From contig NZ_CP163518.1 of NCBI RefSeq assembly GCF_041080625.1, positions 5,456,001-5,520,000 of the forward strand: a stretch of 64,000 nt of DNA, in the 5' to 3' direction. Both the position numbers and the translations under genes were made by a program. The DNA is from Streptomyces sp. CG1 (GTDB taxonomy: Bacteria; Actinomycetota; Actinomycetes; Streptomycetales; Streptomycetaceae). Of the stretch, positions 1-9,005 are shown one piece after another; the first letter of the stretch is position 1; each line of letters opens with the position of its first letter. The notes beneath the pieces were generated by a model. It searched no databases and was not told the DNA's origin. It worked only from the letters and a program-made list of their open reading frames with translations.

Positions 1-214
1 AGTTGAGGTCTTCACCGTTCAGGTAGGGGAAGAGGACGTCCTTGTTGCGGTGGTCACGCGCGATCAGATCCAGTGCCTGCTCGGGCTCCAGAATGAAACC
101 CTTGCCCAAGACGTACGAGCCGATGAACGATTTCCCTTGATTGGCTACCAGCCGGAACGGGAATGAGCCTATTTTCCGACTTGGCTTGCGAGTTAACTTC
201 CAGGGATAACCGCG
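1..214 (-). pseudogene. C-terminal part of an Eco57I/DrmMI-like N6-adenine DNA methyltransferase, N-terminus missing
   Basis: On the minus strand an open frame runs off the left edge of the window. It reads FRLVANQGKSFIGSYVLGKG, followed by a stretch ending in LFPYLNGEDLN. This resembles the region after the catalytic domain of large Eco57I-type class I adenine methyltransferases, the family that also contains DrmMI of class 1 DISARM. The frame meets a TAG at 215-217 and has no ATG or GTG upstream of the similarity, so the SAM-binding and NPPY-containing half is absent; the recombinase gene starts there instead. The gene is therefore truncated at its 5' end, perhaps by insertion or deletion linked to the recombinase. 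It could be the remains of the DISARM methylase or of an unrelated restriction-modification enzyme. The identification rests on a short stretch only. Confidence 0.5.
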
Positions 215-238
215 CTACAGTCGGTCAAGGATTGGGGC

Positions 239-1024
239 ATGGTGATCGAGAGGTATGTAGCGGCTCAGCGTGCGGACGGCTACGCTGCCAATACCATCCG
301 TGCCCGAGTGAACTGCATCAAGGCGATCGCAAAGCATGCAGGCTTGGCGGTCGACGGGATCCGCGCGGAGCACGTTCAGGCGTATTTCTCGACCCGCGCG
401 CTCACGAACTGGACCCGGCGTACCTACCTCAATCATCTGGCATCTTTTGGCAGGTGGCTCGGCAGCAACCTCATTGACGGCATCCGGAAACCGCCGGCTC
501 CCCGTGCCACCCCAGATCCCATTGCGGAGCGCGACCTCAAGGATTTGCTGGGCTCCACGACTCGGCCTGATCACCGTGCGTGGGTGCTGCTCGGAGCCTA
601 CTGCGGGCTCCGTGCGCATGAGACGGCCAACCTGTCTGTCGAGGATCTGCATGACAGTAGTGACGGGCAGACGCTTCTGCGCGTAGTGGGCAAGGGCGGG
701 CGGACCGACGTGGTCCCGGTGCCGCCTGTCGTGCTCGCTGCGCTCAACCGTCAGAGCAGCGGGCGGTTCTGGCCGGATCTTCGTCCTGAGAAGGTCTCGC
801 GCTCCATCTCACGGATGGCCAAAGCCATGGGGATGAAGATGCGCTATCACCAACTTCGTCACCGTTTCGGGACCGCCGTCTACCGGGCTTCCGGGCAAGA
901 TCTCTTGATGACTCAGAGGCTCATGCGGCATGCCTCCCCGGCGACCACGGCTGGTTATGCAGCAGTTGCTGATGATCGGTTCCAGGAAGTCGTCCGGGAT
1001 CTTCCCGGAGCCCTTCACACGTGA
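239..1024 (+). CDS. Tyrosine recombinase / phage-type integrase
   Basis: A 261-residue XerC/phage-integrase-type site-specific recombinase. The N-terminal SAM-like core-binding domain covers about residues 1-85 and the catalytic domain about 95-261. The full catalytic set is visible: Arg125 (YCGLRAHE), Lys152 (VGKGG), His204 and Arg207 (YHQLRHRF), His231 (LMRHAS) and nucleophile Tyr240 (TTAGYAAV). It is probably active. Its length matches small Xer-like enzymes, and there is no arm-binding AP2-type domain as in large phage integrases. The stop codon overlaps a GTG start of a small downstream ORF, which itself overlaps drmA, so the gene may be co-transcribed with the DISARM genes. It probably mobilised or rearranged the island. 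No excisionase or attachment site was recognised nearby. Confidence 0.9.
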   Translation: MVIERYVAAQRADGYAANTIRARVNCIKAIAKHAGLAVDGIRAEHVQAYFSTRALTNWTRRTYLNHLASFGRWLGSNLIDGIRKPPAPRATPDPIAERDLKDLLGSTTRPDHRAWVLLGAYCGLRAHETANLSVEDLHDSSDGQTLLRVVGKGGRTDVVPVPPVVLAALNRQSSGRFWPDLRPEKVSRSISRMAKAMGMKMRYHQLRHRFGTAVYRASGQDLLMTQRLMRHASPATTAGYAAVADDRFQEVVRDLPGALHT

Positions 1025-1269
1025 GCTCGGTGCGCTGCGCGGCGGCGAGGCCGAGGAAAGCACATGCGCGATCGGGGTTCGACTGTCAGTGCTACGCGAT
1101 AGCGTCAGTCGCAGTGATCACGAAGAGGTGGGGTGAGGCTGTGACGTTCCCGAGGGCGGCTGAAGGCGCTGCAGTACTCTGCAGCAGAGTCCGTTATGCG
1201 GCGCAGGAACCACCCCGGACGGCTTTGGACAGGCTGCGGACGAGCCTGGGCGAGGAGCATGCCAAGTGA
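1021..1269 (+). other. Small ORF bridging the recombinase and drmA; function unknown
   Basis: An 82-codon frame starts with a GTG that overlaps the recombinase stop (GTGA) and ends with a TGA that overlaps the GTG start of drmA (GTGA). Two such 4-bp overlaps suggest a translated link in an operon. The product (ending RLRTSLGEEHAK) matches no family I recognise and has lower third-position GC than core genes, so it may be a chance frame. Alternatively its end may be the relic C-terminus of a lost upstream DISARM gene. A GAGGAG at about 1252-1257 could serve as ribosome-binding site for drmA. Confidence 0.3.
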
Positions 1270-4200
1270 GTGTCCCCCACCCTCCGCACGAGCCGTCCTA
1301 CCCGCTCGACTTCGAGCCGGACGGACGGTCCTGGACGGCCCGGGAGAACCTGGTCGACATTCTGAGGCGAGAACTCCTCGGTCCGGCCGGCGGCCCCGAA
1401 GAGATCATCGAAGGTGCTCCCGACTCTGCGTACCTGGTCGGCCGTATTGCCCCGGAACGTCTCACGGCCGGCGAGGCCAACCCGACCCAGGCAGATTCCG
1501 ACGATGCCGCCACCGATGTCGGTGATGCTGTCGATGCGGCCGAGAGCCGGGGCATCCCGTTGACTGCAGTCGACGACAGCAGTGCGTCTTCGGAGGAAGA
1601 CGACGTAGACGATCAGCCGCAGAAGCGCGGGCTGATGATTCCGGCTTCGATGGGGCTGCGCTGCCAGGTCCCGGAAGACCTCGATGCGTTCACGGTGGTC
1701 ACCGAGTTCGGCACGTATGAGCCCGTGAAGGAGAAGCAGGGCGAGGGCGACGAACCAGCTTCGCGCCTACGTCGGTACCAGCGAATTCCGCATCGCTTCG
1801 GCACGACGATCAAGATCGCGGACCTTACGCCGTCTCAGACCAAGACGTACGTGCTGAAGGATCAGGTCCTCCTGCGGGTGGACCGCTATGACGACGGCGA
1901 GCGAGGCTGCCGCCTGATCGAGATCGCCCTGTGTAATGACAGGGAGACACCACGCCAGATTCCGGTGGAAGCGTGGCTCTACCAGACACAGCTGACCGTC
2001 AACGCGTTGGACGGGTCACCCGTGTTCTTGCCGGTGAATGACGTACTCCTGGATACCCACGAGGAGCTGGATGACGAGCTCCGTCGCCTGCGGCTGCAGT
2101 ACAGGAACCGACTGGAGTTCGCAGTGGGGCGGACCTGCTCGGTGGACTGGACGGAAATCCAGGGCACCCGCCGCGCCTCTGAGGTTCGGACGACGTGGCT
2201 GCCGGTTGCCGAGACACCGCAGACAGCGGCCGAGGAAATCGGCTCTGCCATGCTCGATATGCGGGCGCTGGAAGTTGCAACCCCAGCCGAACTGCGCGCT
2301 GGCCTGGAGCCCATCGTCGAGGGCTATGCCACCTGGCTGGAAGCCGAGGAGCAGCGTGCTCGTGAGCTCCCTGACCACCTGAGCCCGGAAGGACTTGAAG
2401 CCGTCGCCGACGCGCGCCGGGTACAGAAGCAGCTCAGGGAGGGCCTGGAGTTCCTACTGGCCGACGGGGAGAACTCTGCGGAAGCCTTGCTCTGCTTCCG
2501 GTTCATGAACCGGGTGATGGCCGATCAGCGCGTCCAGTCCCAGGTGGCTCAACGGCGCGCCGGCCAGAGCGAGGAGAGCCGGGAGAGCATCGACGAGGCC
2601 ATCAACGCGATCATTGAAGCCGAGGGCATCAGGGCTCACTCCTGGCGAACCTTCCAGATCGCCTTCATCTTGATGCAGCTGCCGCTGCTGTTCGACCCGG
2701 CAGCCGACAAAAGATCAACTGACCTGGCCAAGGCCCAGCTGCTGTTCTTCCCGACCGGTGGTGGCAAGACAGAGGCGTACCTGGGGCTGGCCGCATACAC
2801 CTTCGCTGTTCGGCGGCGTCAAGGCATAGTGGACGCTTTTGACGGTCCACTGGACGGTCGTTCTGGCGTGGCTGTGCTGATGCGGTACACGCTTCGGCTG
2901 CTCACCGCTCAGCAGTTCCAGCGAGCCACCGCTCTGGTGTGCGCAGCGGAACGGGCACGCAAGCAGGAACCGGAGATCTGGGGCGACGAGCCGTTCCGCA
3001 TCGGGCTGTGGGTCGGCACGGACGTGAGTCCCAAGCGATATGACGAGGCCGCCAAGCAGCTGGAGAGGGCCAATCAGGGACATGGCTTTCGCTTGACGGT
3101 GCTGCAGGTTCAGCGTTGCCCCTGGTGCGGTACTCCCATCGAGGCGCGGAACGTCCGAGCCGATGATGCTCGACGTCGAGTGTTTGTGTACTGCGGTGAT
3201 GAGCTCGCGGACTGCCCCTTCGCGGACGGCGGGGAGATCGACGAAGGGCTGCCCGTCCTGACTGTTGACGAAGAGATCTACCGCCTCGTCCCTGCCTTCG
3301 TGATCGCGACAGTGGACAAGTTCGCCCGCCTGGCCCGTGAGGGGGAGGCAGCCTCGCTTTTCGGGTACGTCTCGCGGCGCTGCGAGAGGCACGACTTCGT
3401 CCACCCCGATTACTCACAGTGCTCGATCAAAGACGGCAGTAAGCATCCGAAGAAGGACGGCATGCCAGCCGCCGCAGTGCACTCTGTGGCCCGACTGCGG
3501 CCCCCGGACCTGATCATCCAGGACGAGCTGCACCTGATCACCGGAGCTCTCGGTACGACTGTCGGCTTGTTTGAAGTGGCCATAGACGTGATGACGCACT
3601 GGCAGACCAAGGACGGACGTCCTGTGCGCCCGCTGCTGGTCGCCTCCACGGCGACTGCCCGCAACGCTGCGGATCAGGTGACGGCACTGTACGGGCGGGG
3701 CACCACCATCTTCCCGCCGCAGGTTCTCGACGCCGGGAACACTTTCTTCTCCAAGGAGATCGAGGTCTCGAAGGAGGCTCCTGGACGCCGCTACATCGGG
3801 ATCAGCACGACAGGGGTACGGCTCACCACGGCCGAGATCCGTGTCGCCGAAGTTCTCATGGCAGGCGGCCAGTTGCTGCTAGATCGCTCGGGTAAATCCG
3901 CGGATCCGTACATGACCTTGGTCGGCTACTTCAGCGCGACCCGGGAACTGGCCGGTATGGCCCGGTACATGGGCGACGACATCCAGACGGCACTTGCCAA
4001 GCGCCGCCCCTGGTCCAGGCTGCCCAGTCGCACCGGTACCAACTTCGGTGCCCTGCATGTCGCTGAGTTGACCTCCCGCGTGGCCAGCGCGGACATCACC
4101 TCCACCCTTGACCGCATGGCCGTGAGGTTCGATCCCGCCTTCGACTCCACCGCCGGGAAACGGAACTTGCGCGCCCTGCGAGACAACAAGTCCCGCACGC

Positions 4201-4988
4201 CCGAGCGGGACGTAAACCCGTACGACGTCGTGCTGGCGACCTCCATGCTCCAGGTAGGTGTGGACGTGACCAGGCTCGGACTGATGCTGGTGGTCGGTCA
4301 GCCGAAAAACACCGCCGAGTACATCCAGGCCTCATCGCGTGTCGGCCGTGACGGGGACCGCCCCGGACTGGTTGTGGCACTCGGTAACTGGGCCAGGCCC
4401 CGAGACCTGGCGCACTTCGAACAGTTCCGCCACTACCACGAGACGTTCTATGCCCAGGTCGAAGCACTGTCCGTCACCCCGTTCTCGGTGACGTCGCTCG
4501 AGCGTGGCCTGGATGGTGTCCTGGTCAGCGCAGCCCGCGTTCGCCAGGCGATCCGGACCCAGAGCCTGTCCCCGGAGTCCGGAGCCGACCGGATTGAGAC
4601 CGAGCGGAACTTCGTTGTGGATCTCGTTGACGCGCTGGCACGTCGGATCGCTAAGGCCGGGGACGAGGACGCGGCCGAACGGGCATGGGAGCTATTGACC
4701 AACCGACTCGACCAGTGGGGCAAGCGCCGCAACCACCTCATGATCAACCGCAAGTCGCTGGTCTACGAGAAGGTACTCGACGACTCTCAGCACGAGGCAC
4801 TCATGATGAGTGCCGAGGATGCCAAGGCCGGCCGTTACAGCCAAGACGGTCCCCCGTTCGTCATTCCCAACTCGATGCGCGAAGTACAGCCCGAGATCAA
4901 CCTCTTGGTCAGCCCTATCAAGGAACGACTCGTGTACATCGAGCCCATGACTGCGCCCCAGTGGGAGATGCGGGAGGAGAGCTCGTGA
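1266..4988 (+). CDS. drmA: DISARM anti-phage system helicase-like protein DrmA
   Basis: A 1,240-residue SF2-type helicase-related ATPase of the DISARM system. DISARM restricts incoming phage DNA; DrmA and DrmB form its DNA-binding core complex (family knowledge). Visible motifs are Walker A FFPTGGGKTEAYL at about residues 493-505, a DELH Walker B (IIQDELHLITG) near 750, motif III VASTATARNA near 795, and a C-terminal helicase motif VI in ASSRVGRDGD near 1022-1031. CPWC and other cysteine pairs near 625 hint at a small zinc site. Length and motif order fit DrmA. The GTG start follows a GAGGAG by about 9 nt. The stop overlaps the drmB start by 4 bp, indicating translational coupling. The N-terminal 100 residues are acidic and low in complexity. 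Confidence 0.9.
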   Translation: MSVPHPPHEPSYPLDFEPDGRSWTARENLVDILRRELLGPAGGPEEIIEGAPDSAYLVGRIAPERLTAGEANPTQADSDDAATDVGDAVDAAESRGIPLTAVDDSSASSEEDDVDDQPQKRGLMIPASMGLRCQVPEDLDAFTVVTEFGTYEPVKEKQGEGDEPASRLRRYQRIPHRFGTTIKIADLTPSQTKTYVLKDQVLLRVDRYDDGERGCRLIEIALCNDRETPRQIPVEAWLYQTQLTVNALDGSPVFLPVNDVLLDTHEELDDELRRLRLQYRNRLEFAVGRTCSVDWTEIQGTRRASEVRTTWLPVAETPQTAAEEIGSAMLDMRALEVATPAELRAGLEPIVEGYATWLEAEEQRARELPDHLSPEGLEAVADARRVQKQLREGLEFLLADGENSAEALLCFRFMNRVMADQRVQSQVAQRRAGQSEESRESIDEAINAIIEAEGIRAHSWRTFQIAFILMQLPLLFDPAADKRSTDLAKAQLLFFPTGGGKTEAYLGLAAYTFAVRRRQGIVDAFDGPLDGRSGVAVLMRYTLRLLTAQQFQRATALVCAAERARKQEPEIWGDEPFRIGLWVGTDVSPKRYDEAAKQLERANQGHGFRLTVLQVQRCPWCGTPIEARNVRADDARRRVFVYCGDELADCPFADGGEIDEGLPVLTVDEEIYRLVPAFVIATVDKFARLAREGEAASLFGYVSRRCERHDFVHPDYSQCSIKDGSKHPKKDGMPAAAVHSVARLRPPDLIIQDELHLITGALGTTVGLFEVAIDVMTHWQTKDGRPVRPLLVASTATARNAADQVTALYGRGTTIFPPQVLDAGNTFFSKEIEVSKEAPGRRYIGISTTGVRLTTAEIRVAEVLMAGGQLLLDRSGKSADPYMTLVGYFSATRELAGMARYMGDDIQTALAKRRPWSRLPSRTGTNFGALHVAELTSRVASADITSTLDRMAVRFDPAFDSTAGKRNLRALRDNKSRTPERDVNPYDVVLATSMLQVGVDVTRLGLMLVVGQPKNTAEYIQASSRVGRDGDRPGLVVALGNWARPRDLAHFEQFRHYHETFYAQVEALSVTPFSVTSLERGLDGVLVSAARVRQAIRTQSLSPESGADRIETERNFVVDLVDALARRIAKAGDEDAAERAWELLTNRLDQWGKRRNHLMINRKSLVYEKVLDDSQHEALMMSAEDAKAGRYSQDGPPFVIPNSMREVQPEINLLVSPIKERLVYIEPMTAPQWEMREESS

Positions 4989-7012
4989 CTGACGAGGATC
5001 GCTTCGTCTACGACGCGAACAGGGCGGTCGACCCGCTGGGCGACCTGGATGAGGAAGCTGAGCGCCAGGCCAAGCACAACAGGGCCAAGGTCGGCTCGGC
5101 CCGGCCTTCCTCCCTGCTGTACACCTACGGCCCCGGTTCGATCATGGACCTGCCGCAGTTCACGATCATGTCTACCGGTCTTGATGACTGGGAACGAATC
5201 TGGCGCAGGCGCGATTCGCTGCCGCCGGTCATCCACGCACCGAGGCTGAAGGGCGTCGTGCGGATGGCGCTCAGGTCGAACGACGTGGAGCTCCGGCCAC
5301 ACCCTTGGCAGCCGAAGAAGCACAGCCGGTCTGCTGAGGGCAATGACCTCGGAGTGCCGGCCCGCGTCTTTCCGCAGTGGTTGCGGTGCACTGGTTGTGA
5401 CCTGCTGGGAAAGCTCTCGCAGTTCGACTACAAGAACACTCATCCATTCCGTACGGACCTGGCCACGTTCGAGCACACGAAGTGCACGGGCCGTTCCGGC
5501 AACCGGAACAGACGACCGATGCGCCGCCCCGCGGTGCCCGCCCGCTACCTCCTGGCGTGCGTCGACGGGCACCTGGACGAGTTCCCATACGACCTGTGGG
5601 TTCACCACGGCCAGCCGTGCGCCAATGCAGAGCTTCCAGTCCTCAAGATGACCGACCATACCGTTGGTAAGGGTGCCTCGGCTGTCATCCGCTGTGAGTC
5701 CTGTGGGATGCGCAGGCCGATGAACGAGGCCCAGGGCGAGGCTGGCAAGAAGAAGCTGCCGAAATGCCGCGGACGTCATCCACACCTGGACGCTTTCGAT
5801 CACCGGGGCTGCCGCCACCAGACACGTCTGATGCTGGTGGGTGCCTCCAACCTGTGGTTTCCCGCCACCTACTCGATCATCGTCATGCCGGAGTCTCAGC
5901 AAGAGAAGGAAAGCGATCTGGCCGACCGGATCCGCACCACGCTGGGAGAGCGACTCGGCAAGTATCGGGAGAACCTCGACATGATTCGGGACTTGCTCGT
6001 GGACCGCGTGGACGTCACTGGGTTGTCGGACTCTGAGCTTGCCGCAGCAGTCGAGGCAGCCTGTGCTCCTCAGCCCACACCGGAGGAGCACGAGGAAAGA
6101 TTCGGTGACTGGGACCCAGTCGACCTGCTGGTGCCAGAATGGCGCTATCTACTGCTTGATATCAACGGTGCTCGAGTCGAAGACCCCAAGAGCGGACTCA
6201 CACTGGCTACGAGGCAACGCGGACCCGAGCTGAGGCCCGAGATCACCCGTGTTCTCGCTGTCGAGAGGCTTCGTAAGGTCAATGCGCTCGTCGGGTTCAC
6301 ACGTATCGATGCCATGGATCGCGCCGGAGATCTGCAACGCCGCTTGGCACCTCTCACCAGGACCCGCCGTCCCTCGTGGACAGTAGCGACCGAGGACCGT
6401 GGTGAGGGCCTCTTCCTCCAGCTCGACGAAGACTCCGTCGCTGCTTGGGAGGAGCGCATCGGCAAGTCCGACATATGGGAGGCGCATCGCGCAGCCCATG
6501 AGCGGAACTTCAACCGTCGCTTCTCAGAAACGGCTGAGAAGGTCAAGGCCGACAGCCGACTCAAGCCCCCGCGTTACTGGCTTATCCACACCTTTGCCCA
6601 CACCCTGATCCGAGAACTCGCCCTCAGCTGTGGGTATTCGGCTGCCAGCCTCAGCGAACGCCTGTATGCCTGGCCCGAAGCCGACAATAGGGACCCCGCG
6701 GCTGGCCTGCTCATCTGCACCACGGCCTCTGACAGCGACGGAACCCTGGGCGGGCTCGTTCAGCTCAGCGACCCTGAGCGGTTGCAGCGCGTCGTTGCTG
6801 ACGCCTTGCGCAAGGCACAACGCTGTTCCTCCGACCCCATCTGTGCGATGCGCACCCCGCAACCCCCGGAAGACTTTCTCCACGGTGCCGCCTGTCACTG
6901 CTGCGTCATGGCCTCGGAGACCTCTTGCGAACGGGCGAACCGGTTCCTCGACCGTCGCTTCCTGATCGACCTGCCGGGCAGCAACCTCGGATACTTCTCG
7001 ACCGATGAGTGA
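4985..7012 (+). CDS. drmB: DISARM system protein DrmB (DUF1998)
   Basis: A 675-residue DrmB homologue. The characteristic DUF1998 region lies near the C-terminus: IHTFAHTLIRELALSCGYS, then a GTLGGLVQL segment and a cysteine cluster (CSSDPIC, GAACHCCVM, SCER) that probably binds zinc. A second cysteine-rich section lies nearer the middle (LRCTGCDLLGKL, CESCGMRRP). DrmB partners DrmA in DISARM and helps load it on DNA (family knowledge). I chose the GTG at 4985 because it overlaps the drmA stop (GTGA) and gives VTDEDRFVYDANRAV, followed by conserved-looking sequence; the frame is open further upstream only within drmA. The end overlaps drmC by 8 bp. Confidence 0.9.
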   Translation: MTDEDRFVYDANRAVDPLGDLDEEAERQAKHNRAKVGSARPSSLLYTYGPGSIMDLPQFTIMSTGLDDWERIWRRRDSLPPVIHAPRLKGVVRMALRSNDVELRPHPWQPKKHSRSAEGNDLGVPARVFPQWLRCTGCDLLGKLSQFDYKNTHPFRTDLATFEHTKCTGRSGNRNRRPMRRPAVPARYLLACVDGHLDEFPYDLWVHHGQPCANAELPVLKMTDHTVGKGASAVIRCESCGMRRPMNEAQGEAGKKKLPKCRGRHPHLDAFDHRGCRHQTRLMLVGASNLWFPATYSIIVMPESQQEKESDLADRIRTTLGERLGKYRENLDMIRDLLVDRVDVTGLSDSELAAAVEAACAPQPTPEEHEERFGDWDPVDLLVPEWRYLLLDINGARVEDPKSGLTLATRQRGPELRPEITRVLAVERLRKVNALVGFTRIDAMDRAGDLQRRLAPLTRTRRPSWTVATEDRGEGLFLQLDEDSVAAWEERIGKSDIWEAHRAAHERNFNRRFSETAEKVKADSRLKPPRYWLIHTFAHTLIRELALSCGYSAASLSERLYAWPEADNRDPAAGLLICTTASDSDGTLGGLVQLSDPERLQRVVADALRKAQRCSSDPICAMRTPQPPEDFLHGAACHCCVMASETSCERANRFLDRRFLIDLPGSNLGYFSTDE

Positions 7013-7745
7013 CTCCCAGGCTGCTCTGCTCCTCGGCAGACTCCTCACTCGCAGCGAAGCCAAGGGCGTCGCGGACAGGCTCGTCGACGGCGACACGCTC
7101 ACTGCTGCCCTCAAGGCAGTCGCCCCAGGCCGACGAGTTGAGGCGAGGAGATTCCTGGCGGAGGCCGGCGAAGGCCCTGGGGCTGAGGCCCAGCGCATCG
7201 CCCTGCTGCGGGCGATAGAGGGGGCACGGACCCTACCCACCACGCTCACACCCTTGTGGACGATGCCTGGGCACCTCGCCCGGAGCGGGCCACTGACCAC
7301 GTCCGTGCCGTACCTGATCGCTAATGCGCGCCATGCGGTGACCTGCTCCACCTTCAACTTTCAGCGTACGTCTGGCGTGTGGACCGCTCTCCAGGAGGTC
7401 GCACAGCGCTCCGAAGTCGCGGTGCGGGTCTACCTCGACACCCGTGCGGCAGACGATCCGGGCGGCGTCCGAGCGCCGACGACATCCGAGGTTGCCCAGC
7501 ATCTCAAGCCAGCCGAGGTGTGGCGCACCAAGACGTTCGGCGGCGCGTACGTCCGCAACCACGCCAAGTTCCTCGCCGTCGACCACCACCTGCTCCTGGT
7601 GACCAGCGCGAACTTCTCCTGGAGCGCGGAGAACAGCAATGTCGAGTTCGGTGTCGTGATCGACAACGCGAACCTCACGGAGACCGTCGAACGCGAGATG
7701 CGCGAAGTCGAGGGGACCCTGTACGAACAAGTACAGGAGGGGTAA
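7005..7745 (+). CDS. drmC: DISARM system phospholipase D-like protein DrmC
   Basis: A 246-residue protein with one phospholipase-D/nuclease HKD motif: His186, Lys188 and Asp193 in NHAKFLAVDH, followed by SANFSW with Ser201 and Asn203. This is the DrmC signature. In published DISARM work DrmC was not strictly needed for protection (recollection). A single HKD motif implies a dimeric active site. The ATG lies 8 bp inside drmB, so drmA, drmB and drmC are translated as one coupled unit. No methyltransferase gene (drmMI or drmMII), drmD or drmE follows, so the rest of the system must lie left of the window or be missing. Confidence 0.88.
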   Translation: MSDSQAALLLGRLLTRSEAKGVADRLVDGDTLTAALKAVAPGRRVEARRFLAEAGEGPGAEAQRIALLRAIEGARTLPTTLTPLWTMPGHLARSGPLTTSVPYLIANARHAVTCSTFNFQRTSGVWTALQEVAQRSEVAVRVYLDTRAADDPGGVRAPTTSEVAQHLKPAEVWRTKTFGGAYVRNHAKFLAVDHHLLLVTSANFSWSAENSNVEFGVVIDNANLTETVEREMREVEGTLYEQVQEG

Positions 7746-7871
7746 GTCGGTGCGATGTGCTAATGAAGCTCAGGGGTGCTGCAGCTGCTGCTGAGGGTCA
7801 GTCGGTGAGTCAAAAACGTCGCTCATCAGGTGACTTGAAACATCACGGCGCTTGTTGTCACTCCTTGTGCA

Positions 7872-9005
7872 GTGCGCAACGAGCCGACTACTGTCCTATC
7901 GGTGTCCAGCATTCCCGACCGAGTCCTGAGCCTGATCGAGAAGTCAGGTTTGAGCCGCGCTGACTTCGCTCAGCAGATCGGCTTGGCCGAAACCCAGCTC
8001 ACTGATTCCCTCGACGGTCCACGAGGTTTCTCGACCGTAGAAGTCGCGCGCATCGCGCAGGCGTGTGACGTCTCCGTGAAGTGGCTGATCACCGGAACCG
8101 AGCCCCCACTGGCGGTGGCGGGCAGGACCACCACGGGGCAGGCCGGTGAGGCCGTCGCGGTGGCCCGCCAGTACACCTCGAGACGTGCGGACCTGGCCGG
8201 CATCGGTTATCCGCAGCCCTGGCAGCCCGTATCCGTGAGTCTGAGCGAGGGTAGCTACTCCGACCAAGGAGAGAGGCTGGCCCGTAAGGCCCTCGGAGTA
8301 GTGGTCGGCGCGGGCCGTTCGACATGGGACGGCGATCTGGCAGAGCTCCTCGAGGAGGTCTTTGGTGTCGATGTGGCTGTCGAGGAAATTGGTGAGGGTT
8401 TCGATGGCCTTGCCACCGCAACCCGTGAAGCCAAGCTGATCCTTCTGGCCACCACCTCCAACCCGGCACGGCAGCGCTTCACCCTCGCCCACGAGCTGGG
8501 GCACCTTCTCGCTGAGGACGATCAAGAGGTCCACCTCGACCGAGACATCTTCGACCCGGCCCAGAAGAAGGCACCGAGCGAACAACGTGCCAACGCCTTC
8601 GCATCCGCGTTCCTCATGCCAGAGCCTCTTCTCCGGGAAGACATCGCGCGCCGTGGCAGCCTGACGCAGGTTGATCACGCTGCCCTGGCCAGCCGGCTGA
8701 TGGTGACACCCGAAGCGCTTGCGTACCGGCTGCTCCGCCTACGCATCATCGACGCCGGTACCTGCGACCGCTACAAGCGAATGTCTGCCAGTGAGGCGGC
8801 GGACCTCGTCGGCCGAGGTAAGGAGTTCGAGCGGCGATCAGCCGAATCGACAATGCGTAGACGCCCGGGCCCGCTTCTACGTGACACGCGTGCGGCCTAC
8901 GAAGCTGGCCGGTCCACGCTTCGACCGTACGCCAGCCTGATCGGGGTGGATGTCGACGAGCTCAGCCGCAGGCTCGAGGAACAGGCAGCCGGTGGTGAGT
9001 CATGA
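7872..9005 (+). CDS. XRE-family HTH fused to ImmA/IrrE zinc metallopeptidase
   Basis: A 377-residue two-domain protein. Residues about 16-75 form an XRE-like helix-turn-helix (LSLIEKSGLSRADFAQQIGL). From about 130 an ImmA/IrrE (COG2856) peptidase domain carries the zinc motif HELGH at 207-211 in FTLAHELGHLL, and a later NAFASAFLMPE segment typical of the family. Such proteases cleave partner repressors or antitoxins in mobile elements and stress responses (family knowledge). The stop overlaps the start of the PIN-like gene (ATGA), so the two form a coupled pair, perhaps a toxin-antitoxin or abortive-infection module. The GTG at 7872 is the first start; a GTG at 7902 is possible. The 126 bp upstream probably hold the promoter. 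Confidence 0.85.
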   Translation: MRNEPTTVLSVSSIPDRVLSLIEKSGLSRADFAQQIGLAETQLTDSLDGPRGFSTVEVARIAQACDVSVKWLITGTEPPLAVAGRTTTGQAGEAVAVARQYTSRRADLAGIGYPQPWQPVSVSLSEGSYSDQGERLARKALGVVVGAGRSTWDGDLAELLEEVFGVDVAVEEIGEGFDGLATATREAKLILLATTSNPARQRFTLAHELGHLLAEDDQEVHLDRDIFDPAQKKAPSEQRANAFASAFLMPEPLLREDIARRGSLTQVDHAALASRLMVTPEALAYRLLRLRIIDAGTCDRYKRMSASEAADLVGRGKEFERRSAESTMRRRPGPLLRDTRAAYEAGRSTLRPYASLIGVDVDELSRRLEEQAAGGES

